Shown one piece after another: positions 8,734 to 17,700 of a stretch of DNA of 64,000 nt. The position numbers and the translations under genes are program-made. The stretch is from contig JAXMEQ010000005.1 in assembly GCA_046348225.1 (NCBI GenBank), positions 186,001-250,000 on the forward strand, written 5' to 3'. This stretch comes from JAXMEQ01 sp046348225. GTDB lineage: Bacteria > Pseudomonadota > Gammaproteobacteria > Burkholderiales > Burkholderiaceae_C. Below the pieces are notes generated by a model, which saw only the letters and a list, made by a program, of their open reading frames with translations, was not told where the DNA came from and searched no databases. Numbering within the stretch: position 1 is the stretch's first letter; each line of letters starts with the position of its first letter.

Positions 8734-8739
8734 GCGGGC

Positions 8740-9489
8740 TCAGTGCTGGCCGCAGACCGGGCAGGCCGGATCGCGCGGGAGGCCCATCTCGGTGAACTGC
8801 AAGGTCCGCCCGTCCAGCATGAGCAGGCGGCCCGTTGCCGTGCGGCCGGCGCCGCAGATCAGCTTCAGGGCTTCGGCGGCCTGCAGGCTGCCGATGATGC
8901 CGACCACGGGTGCAAACACGCCCAGGGTGGCGCAACGCGTTTCTTCGGGGGGCGACTCTGGCGGAAATACGCAGGCGTAGCACGGTGACGCGCTGTCGCG
9001 GGGGTCGAATACCGCCAGCTGGCCATCAAAGCGCACGGCCGCCCCCGAGACGAGTGGCTTGCCATGGGCCATGCAGGCGGCATTGACAGCTTGCCGGGTG
9101 GCAAAGTTGTCGCAACAGTCCAGCACCACATCGGCGTCGGCCACCAGACGGTGCAACCGGGCGGCGTCGGCCCGTGCCTGGATGCAGGTGACCCGGACAT
9201 CAGGGTTGAGGGCGGCAATGGCCTGCGCTGCCGATTCGACCTTGGGCTGGCCCACTCGCGCTACGCTGTGGGCGATCTGCCGCTGCAGATTGGTGAGGTC
9301 CACCACATCGTCGTCGACCAGCGTGATATGGCCGACGCCGGCGCTGCCCAGGTACAGCGCCACCGGAGAGCCCAGCCCCCCTGCACCGACCACGAGTGCG
9401 TGCGATGCCAGCAGCTTGCGCTGGCCTTCGACGCCGATTTCATCGAGCAGGATGTGCCGCGAATACCGCAGCAGCTGGTCGTCGGTCAT
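8740..9489 (-). CDS. moeB: MoeB/ThiF-type adenylyltransferase
   Basis: 249 residues with a nucleotide-binding loop GAGGLG (35-40), the conserved DxDxVxxxNLQRQ region (D59-D61, N67, R70), catalytic-type Cys186 in TRCATLG, and two zinc CxxC motifs (CYAC 170-173 and CPVC 243-246). This is the E1-like enzyme that adenylates the C-terminal Gly of MoaD in molybdopterin synthesis; a ThiF role for ThiS is hard to exclude because the families overlap. Its product feeds molybdenum cofactor synthesis, needed by the formate dehydrogenase encoded at 39-44 kb. It lies 17 bases downstream of ctpA, on the same strand. Confidence 0.9.
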   Translation of the reverse strand: MTDDQLLRYSRHILLDEIGVEGQRKLLASHALVVGAGGLGSPVALYLGSAGVGHITLVDDDVVDLTNLQRQIAHSVARVGQPKVESAAQAIAALNPDVRVTCIQARADAARLHRLVADADVVLDCCDNFATRQAVNAACMAHGKPLVSGAAVRFDGQLAVFDPRDSASPCYACVFPPESPPEETRCATLGVFAPVVGIIGSLQAAEALKLICGAGRTATGRLLMLDGRTLQFTEMGLPRDPACPVCGQH

Positions 9490-9506
9490 GCCGTCGGCAG
9501 CGACGA

Positions 9507-10943
9507 TCAGTTTTCCTTCTTGTCGTCCTTGCGCTCAACCAGGGTCTTGCTGACCAGCACCGGCCGGCCCTTGAGCTGGTTCAGCGCCTGCACCAGCTGG
9601 AAGTCCTTGTCGCTGCCGAATTCGGGGATCTTGCGGTCCTGCGGCGGCTTGCGGGCTTCTTCTTCCATGCGCTTGCGGGCTTCGTCACGCGCTTTTTCGC
9701 GTGCGGCGTCCCTGGCCTCGGCCCCTTGGCCGCTGCCCAGGTGCTTTTCAAGGTCGGCTTCGCGGGTGCGCAGCGCGGCGAAGATGTTGCCTTCTTCAGT
9801 TTCATCGACCATCACGTCGGGAATGATGCCCTTGGCCTGGATGGACTTGCCGCTGGGCGTGTAGTAACGCGCGGTCGTGAGCTTGAGTCCGGTGTCGGGT
9901 CCAAGCGGTCGCACCGTCTGCACCGAGCCCTTGCCGAAGGTCTGGCTGCCGAGGATGGTGGCGCGCTTGTGGTCCTGCAGCGCGCCGGCCACGATCTCGC
10001 TGGCCGAGGCCGAGCCTTCGTTGACCAGTACCACGAGCGGCACGTTCTTGACGGCCGCGGGCAGGCGGCGCAGCGGGTCGGCACCAGCACGGCGCTGATA
10101 GAACTCGGGCGATGCCTTGTAGACGAATTTGCTCTCCGCCAGCTGTCCGTTGGTGGAAACCACGGTCACGTTTTCGGGCAGGAACGCAGCCGACACGGCC
10201 ACGGCGGCATCCAGCAGGCCCCCCGGATCGTTGCGCAGGTCCAGCACCAGGCCCTTGAGGTTGGGCTCGGCCTTGTAGATCTCTTCGAGCTTGCGCGCGA
10301 AATCGTCCACCGTGCGCTCCTGGAACTGGCTGAGCCGAATCCAGGCGTAGCCGGGTTCAACCACCTTGCCCTTGACCGAAACCGTTTTGATTTCTTCCCG
10401 CGTGATGGTGACCGGGAAGGTGCGGTTCTCGTCCTTGCGGAAGATGGTCAGGTTGACCTTGGTGGCCGGCTCGCCGCGCATGCGCTTGACCGCTTCATTG
10501 AGCGTCAGACCCTTGACCAGGGTGTCGTCGATCTTGGTGATCAGGTCGCCCGGCTTCAGCCCGGCGCGAAACGCGGGCGAGCCTTCGATGGGGGACACCA
10601 CCTTGACCAGACCGTCTTCCTGCGAAATTTCGATGCCCACACCCACAAAGCGGCCCGAGGTGCCTTCCCGGAATTCCTTGAAGGACTTCTTGTCGAAGTA
10701 CTGAGAGTGCGGGTCGAGGCTGGCCACCATTCCCGAGATGGCGTCCGAGATGAGCTTCTTCTCGTCCACCGGCTCGACATAGTCGGACTTGACCATGCCA
10801 AACACCGCGGCGAGCTGCTGCAGCTCTTCCAGCGGCAGGGGCGCGAGCGAGCCGCGTGCAACGGTTTGCAGCGACACCGTGGTGAGGGCACCCGCCAGGG
10901 CGCCCACCGAAATCCAGCCCGCGATCTTGAGTTTGTGGCTCAT
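9507..10943 (-). CDS. ctpA: Carboxy-terminal processing protease (S41 family)
   Basis: 478 residues. An N-terminal hydrophobic segment (about 8-27) acts as signal or anchor, followed by a PDZ domain (about 98-170) and the S41 protease domain with catalytic Ser313 in GSASASE and Lys338 in FGKGS, spaced 25 residues as in Prc. The C-terminal region is charged (repeated ARDEARKRMEEE). These periplasmic proteases trim the C-termini of envelope proteins such as peptidoglycan hydrolases. In Burkholderiales ctpA commonly sits between gpmA and a moeB/thiF-like gene, as here. Confidence 0.93.
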   Translation of the reverse strand: MSHKLKIAGWISVGALAGALTTVSLQTVARGSLAPLPLEELQQLAAVFGMVKSDYVEPVDEKKLISDAISGMVASLDPHSQYFDKKSFKEFREGTSGRFVGVGIEISQEDGLVKVVSPIEGSPAFRAGLKPGDLITKIDDTLVKGLTLNEAVKRMRGEPATKVNLTIFRKDENRTFPVTITREEIKTVSVKGKVVEPGYAWIRLSQFQERTVDDFARKLEEIYKAEPNLKGLVLDLRNDPGGLLDAAVAVSAAFLPENVTVVSTNGQLAESKFVYKASPEFYQRRAGADPLRRLPAAVKNVPLVVLVNEGSASASEIVAGALQDHKRATILGSQTFGKGSVQTVRPLGPDTGLKLTTARYYTPSGKSIQAKGIIPDVMVDETEEGNIFAALRTREADLEKHLGSGQGAEARDAAREKARDEARKRMEEEARKPPQDRKIPEFGSDKDFQLVQALNQLKGRPVLVSKTLVERKDDKKEN

Positions 10944-11073
10944 AAAACAGTCCTCTTGACTTCAATATACACCGATGCAAGGCGTATGACGACGCCTGCG
11001 CGGATCCGTTCCGGAGGACTGGGGGTATTTGCCCGCATCCGGCGGCATTTACCCGGGCTTTACCTGCGCCGGC

Positions 11074-11508
11074 TCAGTTCTGCCGCTGCAAGGTCGACAC
11101 GCTCCCCTGGGCCAGCGTGCGGCCGGCGTCCAGGTCGGCGCTCACCAGGGTTGACTCGACATCGCGCCAGCTGGCTGCCAGCTCGCCGCCGCACCCGGTC
11201 CGGGCGCGGCGCAGCGCTGCAGCGAACACGCTGTTGCGAAAACTGTCTGACGTGCGCAGGATGAGGTAGGTTTCCTGGTCGCGCGGGCTGAGCTGGCTGG
11301 CGTGGACGCGGTCCATGCGCGACAGTGCCCGGGTGAGTTCCGGCTCGGAGATCAGGTTGCACAGCCGTGCGGCCGTGGCCAGTGCGTGCACCGCAGCCGC
11401 CTCGCCGATGGCCGCCCGGGCTTCCTGGGCCCGGGCGGCAGGCGCGGCAAGCGCCAGCAGGGTGGCGGACACGGCCAGGGCCTTGAGGGGATGGGACGCC
11501 AGATGCAT
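11074..11508 (-). CDS. Hypothetical secreted protein
   Basis: 144 residues from the ATG at 11508 (MHLASHPLKALAVSA), which gives a clean signal peptide ending AARAQ at about residue 28; the open frame continues upstream to 11544 without improving it. The mature part is Ala/Arg-rich, predicted helical, with two Cys residues that could form a disulfide. I do not recognise the family. It lies between ctpA and gpmA on the same strand, 130 bases from ctpA's start, and could be co-expressed with either. Confidence 0.7.
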   Translation of the reverse strand: MHLASHPLKALAVSATLLALAAPAARAQEARAAIGEAAAVHALATAARLCNLISEPELTRALSRMDRVHASQLSPRDQETYLILRTSDSFRNSVFAAALRRARTGCGGELAASWRDVESTLVSADLDAGRTLAQGSVSTLQRQN

Positions 11509-11612
11509 GATGGGCTCCTGAGGTTTGACCAGTGATGGGTCCACTCTAGGCGTCCGCCGGTAGCCGCCCTTAGGGCGGTGGTTGCACCGGGATAGGGAAA
11601 TTTCCTAAGCGT

Positions 11613-12356
11613 TCAGCCCTTGCCCTGGGCGGCTACGGCCGCCGCCGCGCGGGCGGCCGCCTCGGCGTTACCCAGGTAGTAATGGCGGATCGGCTTGAGG
11701 TCGGCGTCCAGTTCATACACCAGCGGAATGCCGTTGGGGATGTTCAGGCCCACGATGTCGTCGTCGCCGATGTTGTCCAGGTACTTGACCAGGGCGCGGA
11801 TGGAGTTGCCGTGCGCCGCCACCACCAGCCGCTTGCCGGCCCGGATGGCCGGTGCCAGCGACTCGTTCCAGTAGGGCAGCACACGGGCCACCGTGTCCTT
11901 GAGGCATTCGGTCAGGGGAACCTGCTCCGGGCTCAGCCGGGCGTAGCGGATGTCGCCGCGCTCGCTGCGCGGATCGGCGGGGTCCAGCGCCGGCGGCGGC
12001 GTGTCATAGCTGCGGCGCCAGACCAGCACCTGGGCATCGCCATACTGCTTGGCCATGTCGGCCTTGTTCAGGCCCTGCAGCGCGCCGTAATGCCGCTCGT
12101 TGAGGCGCCAGCTGTGGACCACCGGCAGCCAGGTGCGGTCCATTTCGTCCAGCACGTGCCACAGAGTTCGGGTGGCGCGCTTGAGCACGCTGGTGCTGGC
12201 CAGGTCGAACTCGTAGCCTTCGGACTTGAGCAGACGGCCCGCGGCCTTGGCCTGTTCGATGCCGGTGGGCGTGAGGTCCACGTCGGTCCAGCCAGTGAAG
12301 CGGTTTTCAAGATTCCAGGTGGATTCGCCGTGGCGGATCAGGACAAGCTTGTGCAT
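11613..12356 (-). CDS. gpmA: 2,3-bisphosphoglycerate-dependent phosphoglycerate mutase
   Basis: 247 residues starting MHKLVLIRHGES. The phospho-histidine motif LIRHGES (His9), the RHYGALQGLNK region and the late VAAHGNSIRALVKYLD motif mark the cofactor-dependent phosphoglycerate mutase that interconverts 3- and 2-phosphoglycerate in glycolysis and gluconeogenesis. The ATG at 12356 is preferred over an in-frame TTG two codons upstream. The last 20 residues are Ala-rich. It is divergent from the rhodanese gene, with about 100 bases of shared promoter region. Confidence 0.96.
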   Translation of the reverse strand: MHKLVLIRHGESTWNLENRFTGWTDVDLTPTGIEQAKAAGRLLKSEGYEFDLASTSVLKRATRTLWHVLDEMDRTWLPVVHSWRLNERHYGALQGLNKADMAKQYGDAQVLVWRRSYDTPPPALDPADPRSERGDIRYARLSPEQVPLTECLKDTVARVLPYWNESLAPAIRAGKRLVVAAHGNSIRALVKYLDNIGDDDIVGLNIPNGIPLVYELDADLKPIRHYYLGNAEAAARAAAAVAAQGKG

Positions 12357-12458
12357 GGGCAAGGGTCAAAAACGGGGCCGCGCAGGCCGGTGGATGGAGG
12401 GGTCAAGCCCTCCATTCTAAAATCGCCCCTTTGCCGCCCTGTACAAGAAAGGTACGAC

Positions 12459-12869
12459 GTGAAGTTTTTTGTGGACAACTGGATGCTGATTGCAATGGCA
12501 TTCGTCTCGGGCGCCATGCTCATGTGGCCCCTGGTGTCACGCGGTGTGCGCGCCGGCTCCCTGACGGCCAACGGCGCGGTTCAGCTGATCAACCGCGAGA
12601 AGGCGGTGGTGGTGGACGTGAGCGAGGCGGAGGAATTTGCGGCTGGCCATGTGGGCGGAGCGAAAAACATTCCGGTGGGCCAGCTGGAGGAAAAGCTGCC
12701 GGAGGCGGTCAAGAACAAGGCGTTGCCGCTGATCCTGGTGTGCCCCACCGGTGCCCGTGCCAACCGCGCGTTGGGTGTGGCCAAGAAACTGGGTTACGAG
12801 CAGGCCCAAGTGCTGGGCGGCGGGCTCAACGCCTGGAAAGAGGCTAACCTGCCGCTTGAAAAAGCCTGA
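12459..12869 (+). CDS. Membrane-anchored rhodanese-like protein
   Basis: 136 residues from a GTG start at 12459, preceded by an AAGAAAGG site. One N-terminal membrane helix (about 8-27) then a rhodanese domain with active-site Cys in VCPTGARAN (Cys95). Such proteins carry persulfide sulfur. This gene is regularly found between gpmA and grxC-secB in Burkholderiales, as seen here. The same frame is open upstream to 11682, but that is antisense to gpmA. Confidence 0.88.
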   Translation: MKFFVDNWMLIAMAFVSGAMLMWPLVSRGVRAGSLTANGAVQLINREKAVVVDVSEAEEFAAGHVGGAKNIPVGQLEEKLPEAVKNKALPLILVCPTGARANRALGVAKKLGYEQAQVLGGGLNAWKEANLPLEKA

Positions 12870-12895
12870 ACCGCGCCCTGGCGCCGACTGACACC

Positions 12896-13153
12896 ATGCA
12901 AACCGTCAAGATGTACACCACGGCCGTCTGCCCCTACTGCATTCGCGCCAAACAGATCCTCAAGGCCCGCGGCGTCGACCAGATCGACGAAATCCGGGTG
13001 GACATGCTGCCCGACGAGCGGCAGAAGATGATGGACCTGACCGGCCGGCGTACCGTGCCGCAGATCTTCATCGGCACCACCCATGTGGGGGGCTGCGACG
13101 ACCTGATGGCGCTGGACAGCCGCGGCGGGCTGACGCCCCTTTTGAACGGATAA
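12896..13153 (+). CDS. grxC: Glutaredoxin 3
   Basis: 85 residues with the dithiol active site CPYC at residues 12-15, the conserved TVPQIFI cis-Pro segment and the GGCDDLMALD motif near the end. A cytoplasmic thiol-disulfide oxidoreductase that uses glutathione. It lies 26 bases after the rhodanese gene and 69 bases before secB, in the standard grxC-secB order of proteobacteria. A stem-loop with a T-rich tail follows it. Confidence 0.96.
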   Translation: MQTVKMYTTAVCPYCIRAKQILKARGVDQIDEIRVDMLPDERQKMMDLTGRRTVPQIFIGTTHVGGCDDLMALDSRGGLTPLLNG

Positions 13154-13171
13154 TCCCTGCATCCCGATACC

Positions 13172-13206
13172 GGCCCGCTTGGCAGTTCCCAGGCGGGCCT
13201 TCTTTT
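13172..13206 (+). terminator. Rho-independent terminator between grxC and secB
   Basis: Seven-base inverted repeat GGCCCGC (13172-13178) and GCGGGCC (13193-13199) around a 14-base loop, followed by TTCTTTT. This looks like an intrinsic terminator or attenuator, so secB may be expressed partly from its own signals. Confidence 0.7.
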
Positions 13207-13222
13207 GACCTGAAAGACCCTC

Positions 13223-13681
13223 ATGGCCGACCAGCAAGACCCCGTGTTCCAGATCCAGCGCGTTTACCTCAAGGAGGCATCGCTGGAGCAACCCAACTCT
13301 CCCCAGATCCTGCTCGAGCAGGAACAGCCGGCGGTGGACATCCAGCTCGGGGTGGACGCCACCCCGGTGGCCGAGGGCATTTTCGAGGTCTGTGTGACTG
13401 CCACCGTGCAGACCAAGGTCAAGGACAAGACGGTGTTCCTGGTGGAAGTGAAGCAGGCCGGCATTTTTGAAATCCGCAACCTGCCGCCCGAGCAGATGGG
13501 CCCGATCATGGGCATCGCCTGCCCGCAAATCGTGTACCCGTACCTGCGCGGCAACGTGGCCGACATCATCACGCGCGGCGGCTTCCCGCCGGTGCACCTC
13601 ACGGAAATCAACTTCCAGGCGATGTACGAACAGCAGCAGGCGCAGGCCGAGGCCGACGCGCCGCGCATCGTCACGCAGTAA
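13223..13681 (+). CDS. secB: Protein-export chaperone SecB
   Basis: 152 residues with the SecB core: FQIQRVYLKEASLE at the start, LEQEQPAVDIQLGV, and the near-terminal VYPYLRGNVADIITRGGFPP. SecB is a tetrameric cytoplasmic chaperone that keeps precursor proteins unfolded and delivers them to SecA. Full length for the family. It is followed 51 bases later by gpsA, as in many proteobacteria; that spacer is filled by a palindromic repeat copy. Confidence 0.97.
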   Translation: MADQQDPVFQIQRVYLKEASLEQPNSPQILLEQEQPAVDIQLGVDATPVAEGIFEVCVTATVQTKVKDKTVFLVEVKQAGIFEIRNLPPEQMGPIMGIACPQIVYPYLRGNVADIITRGGFPPVHLTEINFQAMYEQQQAQAEADAPRIVTQ

Positions 13682-13699
13682 GCTTTCAGGCCCGATCGG

Positions 13700-13745
13700 C
13701 CTACAGCCCGCATGGATACTGCGTAAGGCGCTATGAAAATCATAG
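13700..13745 (-). repeat. Dispersed palindromic repeat, copy 1 (overlaps gpsA start)
   Basis: Matches the repeat seen six more times in the window, in minus orientation: CTACAGCCCGC, then CTGCGTAAGGCG, then the palindrome CTATGA-AAA-TCATAG. The palindrome contains the gpsA ATG (13733-13735) and its next three codons. Other copies: 27393, 29778, 32729, 44837, 56622 and 62803. Confidence 0.75.
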
Positions 13746-14740
13746 TACTCGGGGCGGGCGCCTGGGGCACTGCGCTGGCGGTGAGCGCCGCCGCGCGGCA
13801 CCGTGTCACGCTGTGGGCGCGCGATGCCGGGCAGGTGCAGGCCATGGCCAGCGCCCGCGAAAACCACCGCTACCTCCCCGGCGTGGCGTTGCCGCCCTCG
13901 CTGACGGTCCTGGGCGGAGGGCTCGGCGCGCTGCCCGCAGCGAGCGCGGACCACGATCTCGCCATCATCGCCACACCGATGTCCGGCCTGCGCGCCATGC
14001 TGGCGCTACTGCAGGCGTCGTCGTCGCCCGTGGCCTGGCTGTGCAAGGGCTTTGAGTTGCCGCAGGCGGGCGGCCATGGCCTGCTCGGCCATGAAATCTG
14101 TGCCGAGGTGGCGCCCGGGCTGCGGGCGGGGGCCCTGAGCGGGCCCAGTTTCGCGCTGGAAGTCGCGCGGGGCCAGCCCACGGCGCTGGTCGCTGCCAGC
14201 GCGCACGCCGCCGTGCGCGACGCCCTGGTGACGGCGTTTCATGGGCCGTCGTTGCGCGTCTATGCCAACGACGACCTGTCTGGCGTCGAAGCGGGCGGGG
14301 CCGTCAAGAACGTGCTCGCGATTGCCACCGGGCTGTGCGACGGCCTGGGCCTGGGGCTGAATGCGCGTGCCGCCCTCATCACCCGCGGGCTGGCCGAAAT
14401 GACGCGGCTGGGTCTGGCGCTGGGCGCACGGGCCGAGACCTTCATGGGCCTGTCGGGTCTGGGTGACCTGGTGCTGACGGCCACGGGCGACCTGAGCCGC
14501 AACCGGCAGGTCGGCCTGCTGCTGGCCCGGGGCCAGTCGCTGCAGCAGGCGGTGGCGTCGCTGGGCCATGTGGCCGAGGGCGTTTACTGCGCCCACACCG
14601 TGGCGCAGCGCGCCCGTCAGCTGGGCGTGGACATGCCGATCACCGGTGCGGTGGTGGCGCTGCTGGAAGGCCGGCTGGCACCACAGCGTGCCGTGGCCGA
14701 GCTGATGGGTCGCGACCCGGCGTCCGAGGCCGGCTGCTGA
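13733..14740 (+). CDS. gpsA: Glycerol-3-phosphate dehydrogenase [NAD(P)+]
   Basis: 335 residues. The N-terminal dinucleotide-binding motif GAGAWGTALA (residues 7-16) and the substrate-side motifs KNVLAIATGLCDGLGLG and GLGDLVLTATGDLSRNRQ identify GpsA, which reduces dihydroxyacetone phosphate to sn-glycerol-3-phosphate for phospholipid synthesis. The start codon and residues 2-4 lie in the palindrome of a dispersed repeat copy, and the repeat also supplies the only SD-like bases (AAGG at 13725-13728). The gene ends 18 bases from the stop of the convergent DUF11 gene. Confidence 0.95.
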   Translation: MKIIVLGAGAWGTALAVSAAARHRVTLWARDAGQVQAMASARENHRYLPGVALPPSLTVLGGGLGALPAASADHDLAIIATPMSGLRAMLALLQASSSPVAWLCKGFELPQAGGHGLLGHEICAEVAPGLRAGALSGPSFALEVARGQPTALVAASAHAAVRDALVTAFHGPSLRVYANDDLSGVEAGGAVKNVLAIATGLCDGLGLGLNARAALITRGLAEMTRLGLALGARAETFMGLSGLGDLVLTATGDLSRNRQVGLLLARGQSLQQAVASLGHVAEGVYCAHTVAQRARQLGVDMPITGAVVALLEGRLAPQRAVAELMGRDPASEAGC

Positions 14741-14758
14741 CCCACCCCGCAGGCGGTC

Positions 14759-17700
14759 TCACGGCGGCGTGGCGGTCACGGTGCATGGCACGGTGACCAC
14801 TACCTGGCCGCCGGCCGGCAGCGCCGGGATGGCGTAACCCGACTGCAAGGTGCCGATCGGGATGGTGGCGCCGCCGCAGCTGGCACCGCCGCTGGCGGTG
14901 CAACCCGCGTCCGTGGTACAGGCCAGCCCCGTGGCAGCGGGGTCTGTCAGCACGCTGTTGTCGGCCGGGGAGGGGCCGGCATTGCCGACCGTGATGGCGT
15001 ACACCGTGGTGGCGCCGGTCGCCACGGTGTTGGTGTTGTTGGTCTTGCTGATGGTCACGTTCGCCAGGCCCAGGATGTTGTTGATGTCCTGGGCATCGTT
15101 GTTGGCCAGGTTGCTGTCCACCAGGCCGGGTGGCAACTGCAGTGCCGCCGTGCTGGTGAGCTGGCCACTGAGCGCCGAAATCGACGCCGTGATGGTAAAG
15201 ATGACAGTGGTTCCCGCCGGCAGGGTGGGGATGGTCAGGCCCGCACCCTCAATGCCGCCGATGGTGGTGGACGCCGGGCATTGTGCCCCGCTGCCGAACG
15301 CCTGGCAGCTGATGCCCAGCTTGGTGAGTCCGGTGTCGGCCGGGTCCTTGACGATCACGCCGTCGGCCGGGCCGGGCCCGTTGTTTACCACCGTCAGGAT
15401 GTAGGTGGTGCTGGAAAGTGTCACCACGGTGGTGGTGTTGTCGGTCTTGGTGACCTGCGGGTCGGCGTTGGGCGTGCACTCGCGCAGCGAGATCTGGGCG
15501 CTGGCAAAGCTGTCACCGTTGGTGCTGCCGGTGCGGGTATCCCACAGCGCGAGCACCACCGACGTGACGGTGGCCGTGAAGGTGCGCTGGCGCACGGTCC
15601 AGGCGTCACCGGTCACCAGCGTTTCCAGCGCGTAGGTGTCGGTGCCGCCCAGCACCACCGTGCTGGCCCCGGAGGTGATGCGGAACTGGATGGCCGGCGT
15701 GGCTGTGGCCGTGACGTTGCCCGGGACGATGGCGTTGGAGCCGTAATACAGCCAGGTGTAGGTTCGCCCCACGGTCAGTCCGCTGACAGTCTGCGACCAG
15801 AAGCGGTAGGCCGCGCCGGTGTTGTTGCCATTGTTGTAGAGCCAGGTGCTGGCCCCGGCCACGCTGCGGCTCACATCGCCAGGAAACGGGTTTTGCACCA
15901 CCAGGCCGGCGTAGTTGCGGGCGCCGGACTGGATGCCCACGCCGGTGTCCGGCACATCGGTGTTCAGCGGGTACTGGCTGATGGTGGCGCCCAGCGCGGC
16001 CGCGGTGTCCGAGAAATCGCCATTGCTCACCAGATTGGCGGACTGCTCGGTGGTGCCGGCCGGGCAGATGCCGGCGGCCGTGACCACGGTGGTGTTGGCG
16101 ACGCCGACCGCATCGGTGTCGGTCGCGCTGTTATTGCCGGGGTTGGGGTCGGTCAGCGCAGGCGGCGGCGTGATGTTCACGCTGTTGGCCACCGAGCCGC
16201 TCGCGGCGCTGACCAGGGCATTGAGTTCAAACGTCACGGTGCTGCCGGCCGGCAGGGTCGGAATCTGGACGCCGGCCTCGAAGGTGCTGGTGGTCAGGCC
16301 GCCGGGACAGATCGCACCGCCCGCCGCGGAGCAGTTGACGCTGAGCTTGCCGAGGTTGGCCGCCGCCGGATCGGTGATGGTGGTGCCGTCGGCGGCCGAA
16401 GGCCCCGGGTTGACCACCACGATGGAATAGGCGGTGACGCCGCCGGAAGTGACCGTGCCCGCGTCGTTCGACTTGGTGACGGACAGGTCCGCCGACGGCA
16501 CCGAAATCACGGTGGTGGCGGTGGCGATGTTGTTGCCGGGCGACGGGTCGGTGAAGCCGGCGGGCGGGGCCGCGGTGGCGGTGTTGGTGAGGGTGCCGGC
16601 AGATGCCGCCGTGCCGCTGATCTGGATGCGCAGCTCCGCGCCGCTGTTGATCTGGATGCGTGGCAGCGTGACGCTGTTGCCGCTGCCGGCGCCCCCGGTG
16701 CCCGCGCCGGCGGTGTCGCAGTCGGCGGTGCCGGCGATCACGGTGCAGACCCAGGTCACGGTGCCGATGTTGGCGGGCACGATGTCGCTCACTGTGGTGC
16801 TACCGGCCAGGTTGGCCGGGCCGGCATTGGTCAGTGTCAGCACGTACTGCACCGCGCTGCCGGTGTCGGCGGTGGCAGGCCCGGTCTTGGCGATGGCCAG
16901 GTCGGCAGTGGTCGGCGGCGCGCCGGCCACCACCACATCTTCCTGGGTGCTGGACGATGCAGCGTAGTTGCTGCCGCCCACGGTATTGCCCGCCACGTTG
17001 GTGTCGCCTGGCGAAACCGTCGGGTTGGTACCGGCCAGCGCGGCCACGCCGCTGTCGCGGGCCGGGTCGGTGAAGTTCACCGAAGCGGGGTTGTTGTAGG
17101 TACCCGAGGTGGCGCCATTCAGGCTCACGTTGAAGCTCAGCGTGAACTGCGCACCGGAGCCCAGCGTGAAACCCGCGACCGGATCGCCCGGCGTGCCAAA
17201 CACCAGGGTGGACGTGCCGCTCACGGCCACCGGCGACGCCGGCCCGCTGGCGCCCGCGCCGTAGGCGACCACAGCGTTGCCGCCGCTGAGCGTGAAGGGC
17301 GGCGGCAGCGGGTCGGCAACGGCGACACCCCAGACAATGCCAGCCCCCGCGGCGTTGCGCACGTTGATGCGGTAGGCCGCCGTGGTGTCGGGGGGCACTG
17401 TGCGCGCCGGGGTCGTGGTGAGTTTGGTGACCGTGAGTTCGGGCAGGCACTCGTAACCGGGGCGGATACCGGGAACCGCACTGGACGCGATGGATGCGTT
17501 GCTGTTGCCGGTGCTGCCGGGGTTGGCCTGCATGTTGCCTGAAAAACCCAGGAAAAGGTCTTCCCGCGACTTGCCGTTGGCGCCACCGCCCAGGCTCAGC
17601 GAGCCCAGTGCCGCGTTGCTGTACACCGCGCCGCCGCCACCGCCGCCGCCCGGGCCTTCACGTTCGCCGCCGCAGCAGTTGCCCTGCACGCCGGTCGGGC

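Noticed and set aside
14759..14800. Truncation of the DUF11 protein by a frameshift near gpsA
   Set aside because: An ending in VTATPP directly after a DUF11 repeat resembles natural ends of such proteins, and no further repeat is visible in other frames.
15281..17542. 753-residue plus-strand open frame opposite the DUF11 gene
   Set aside because: His/Gly/Arg-rich shadow translation of a highly biased coding strand; no domain and no start signal.
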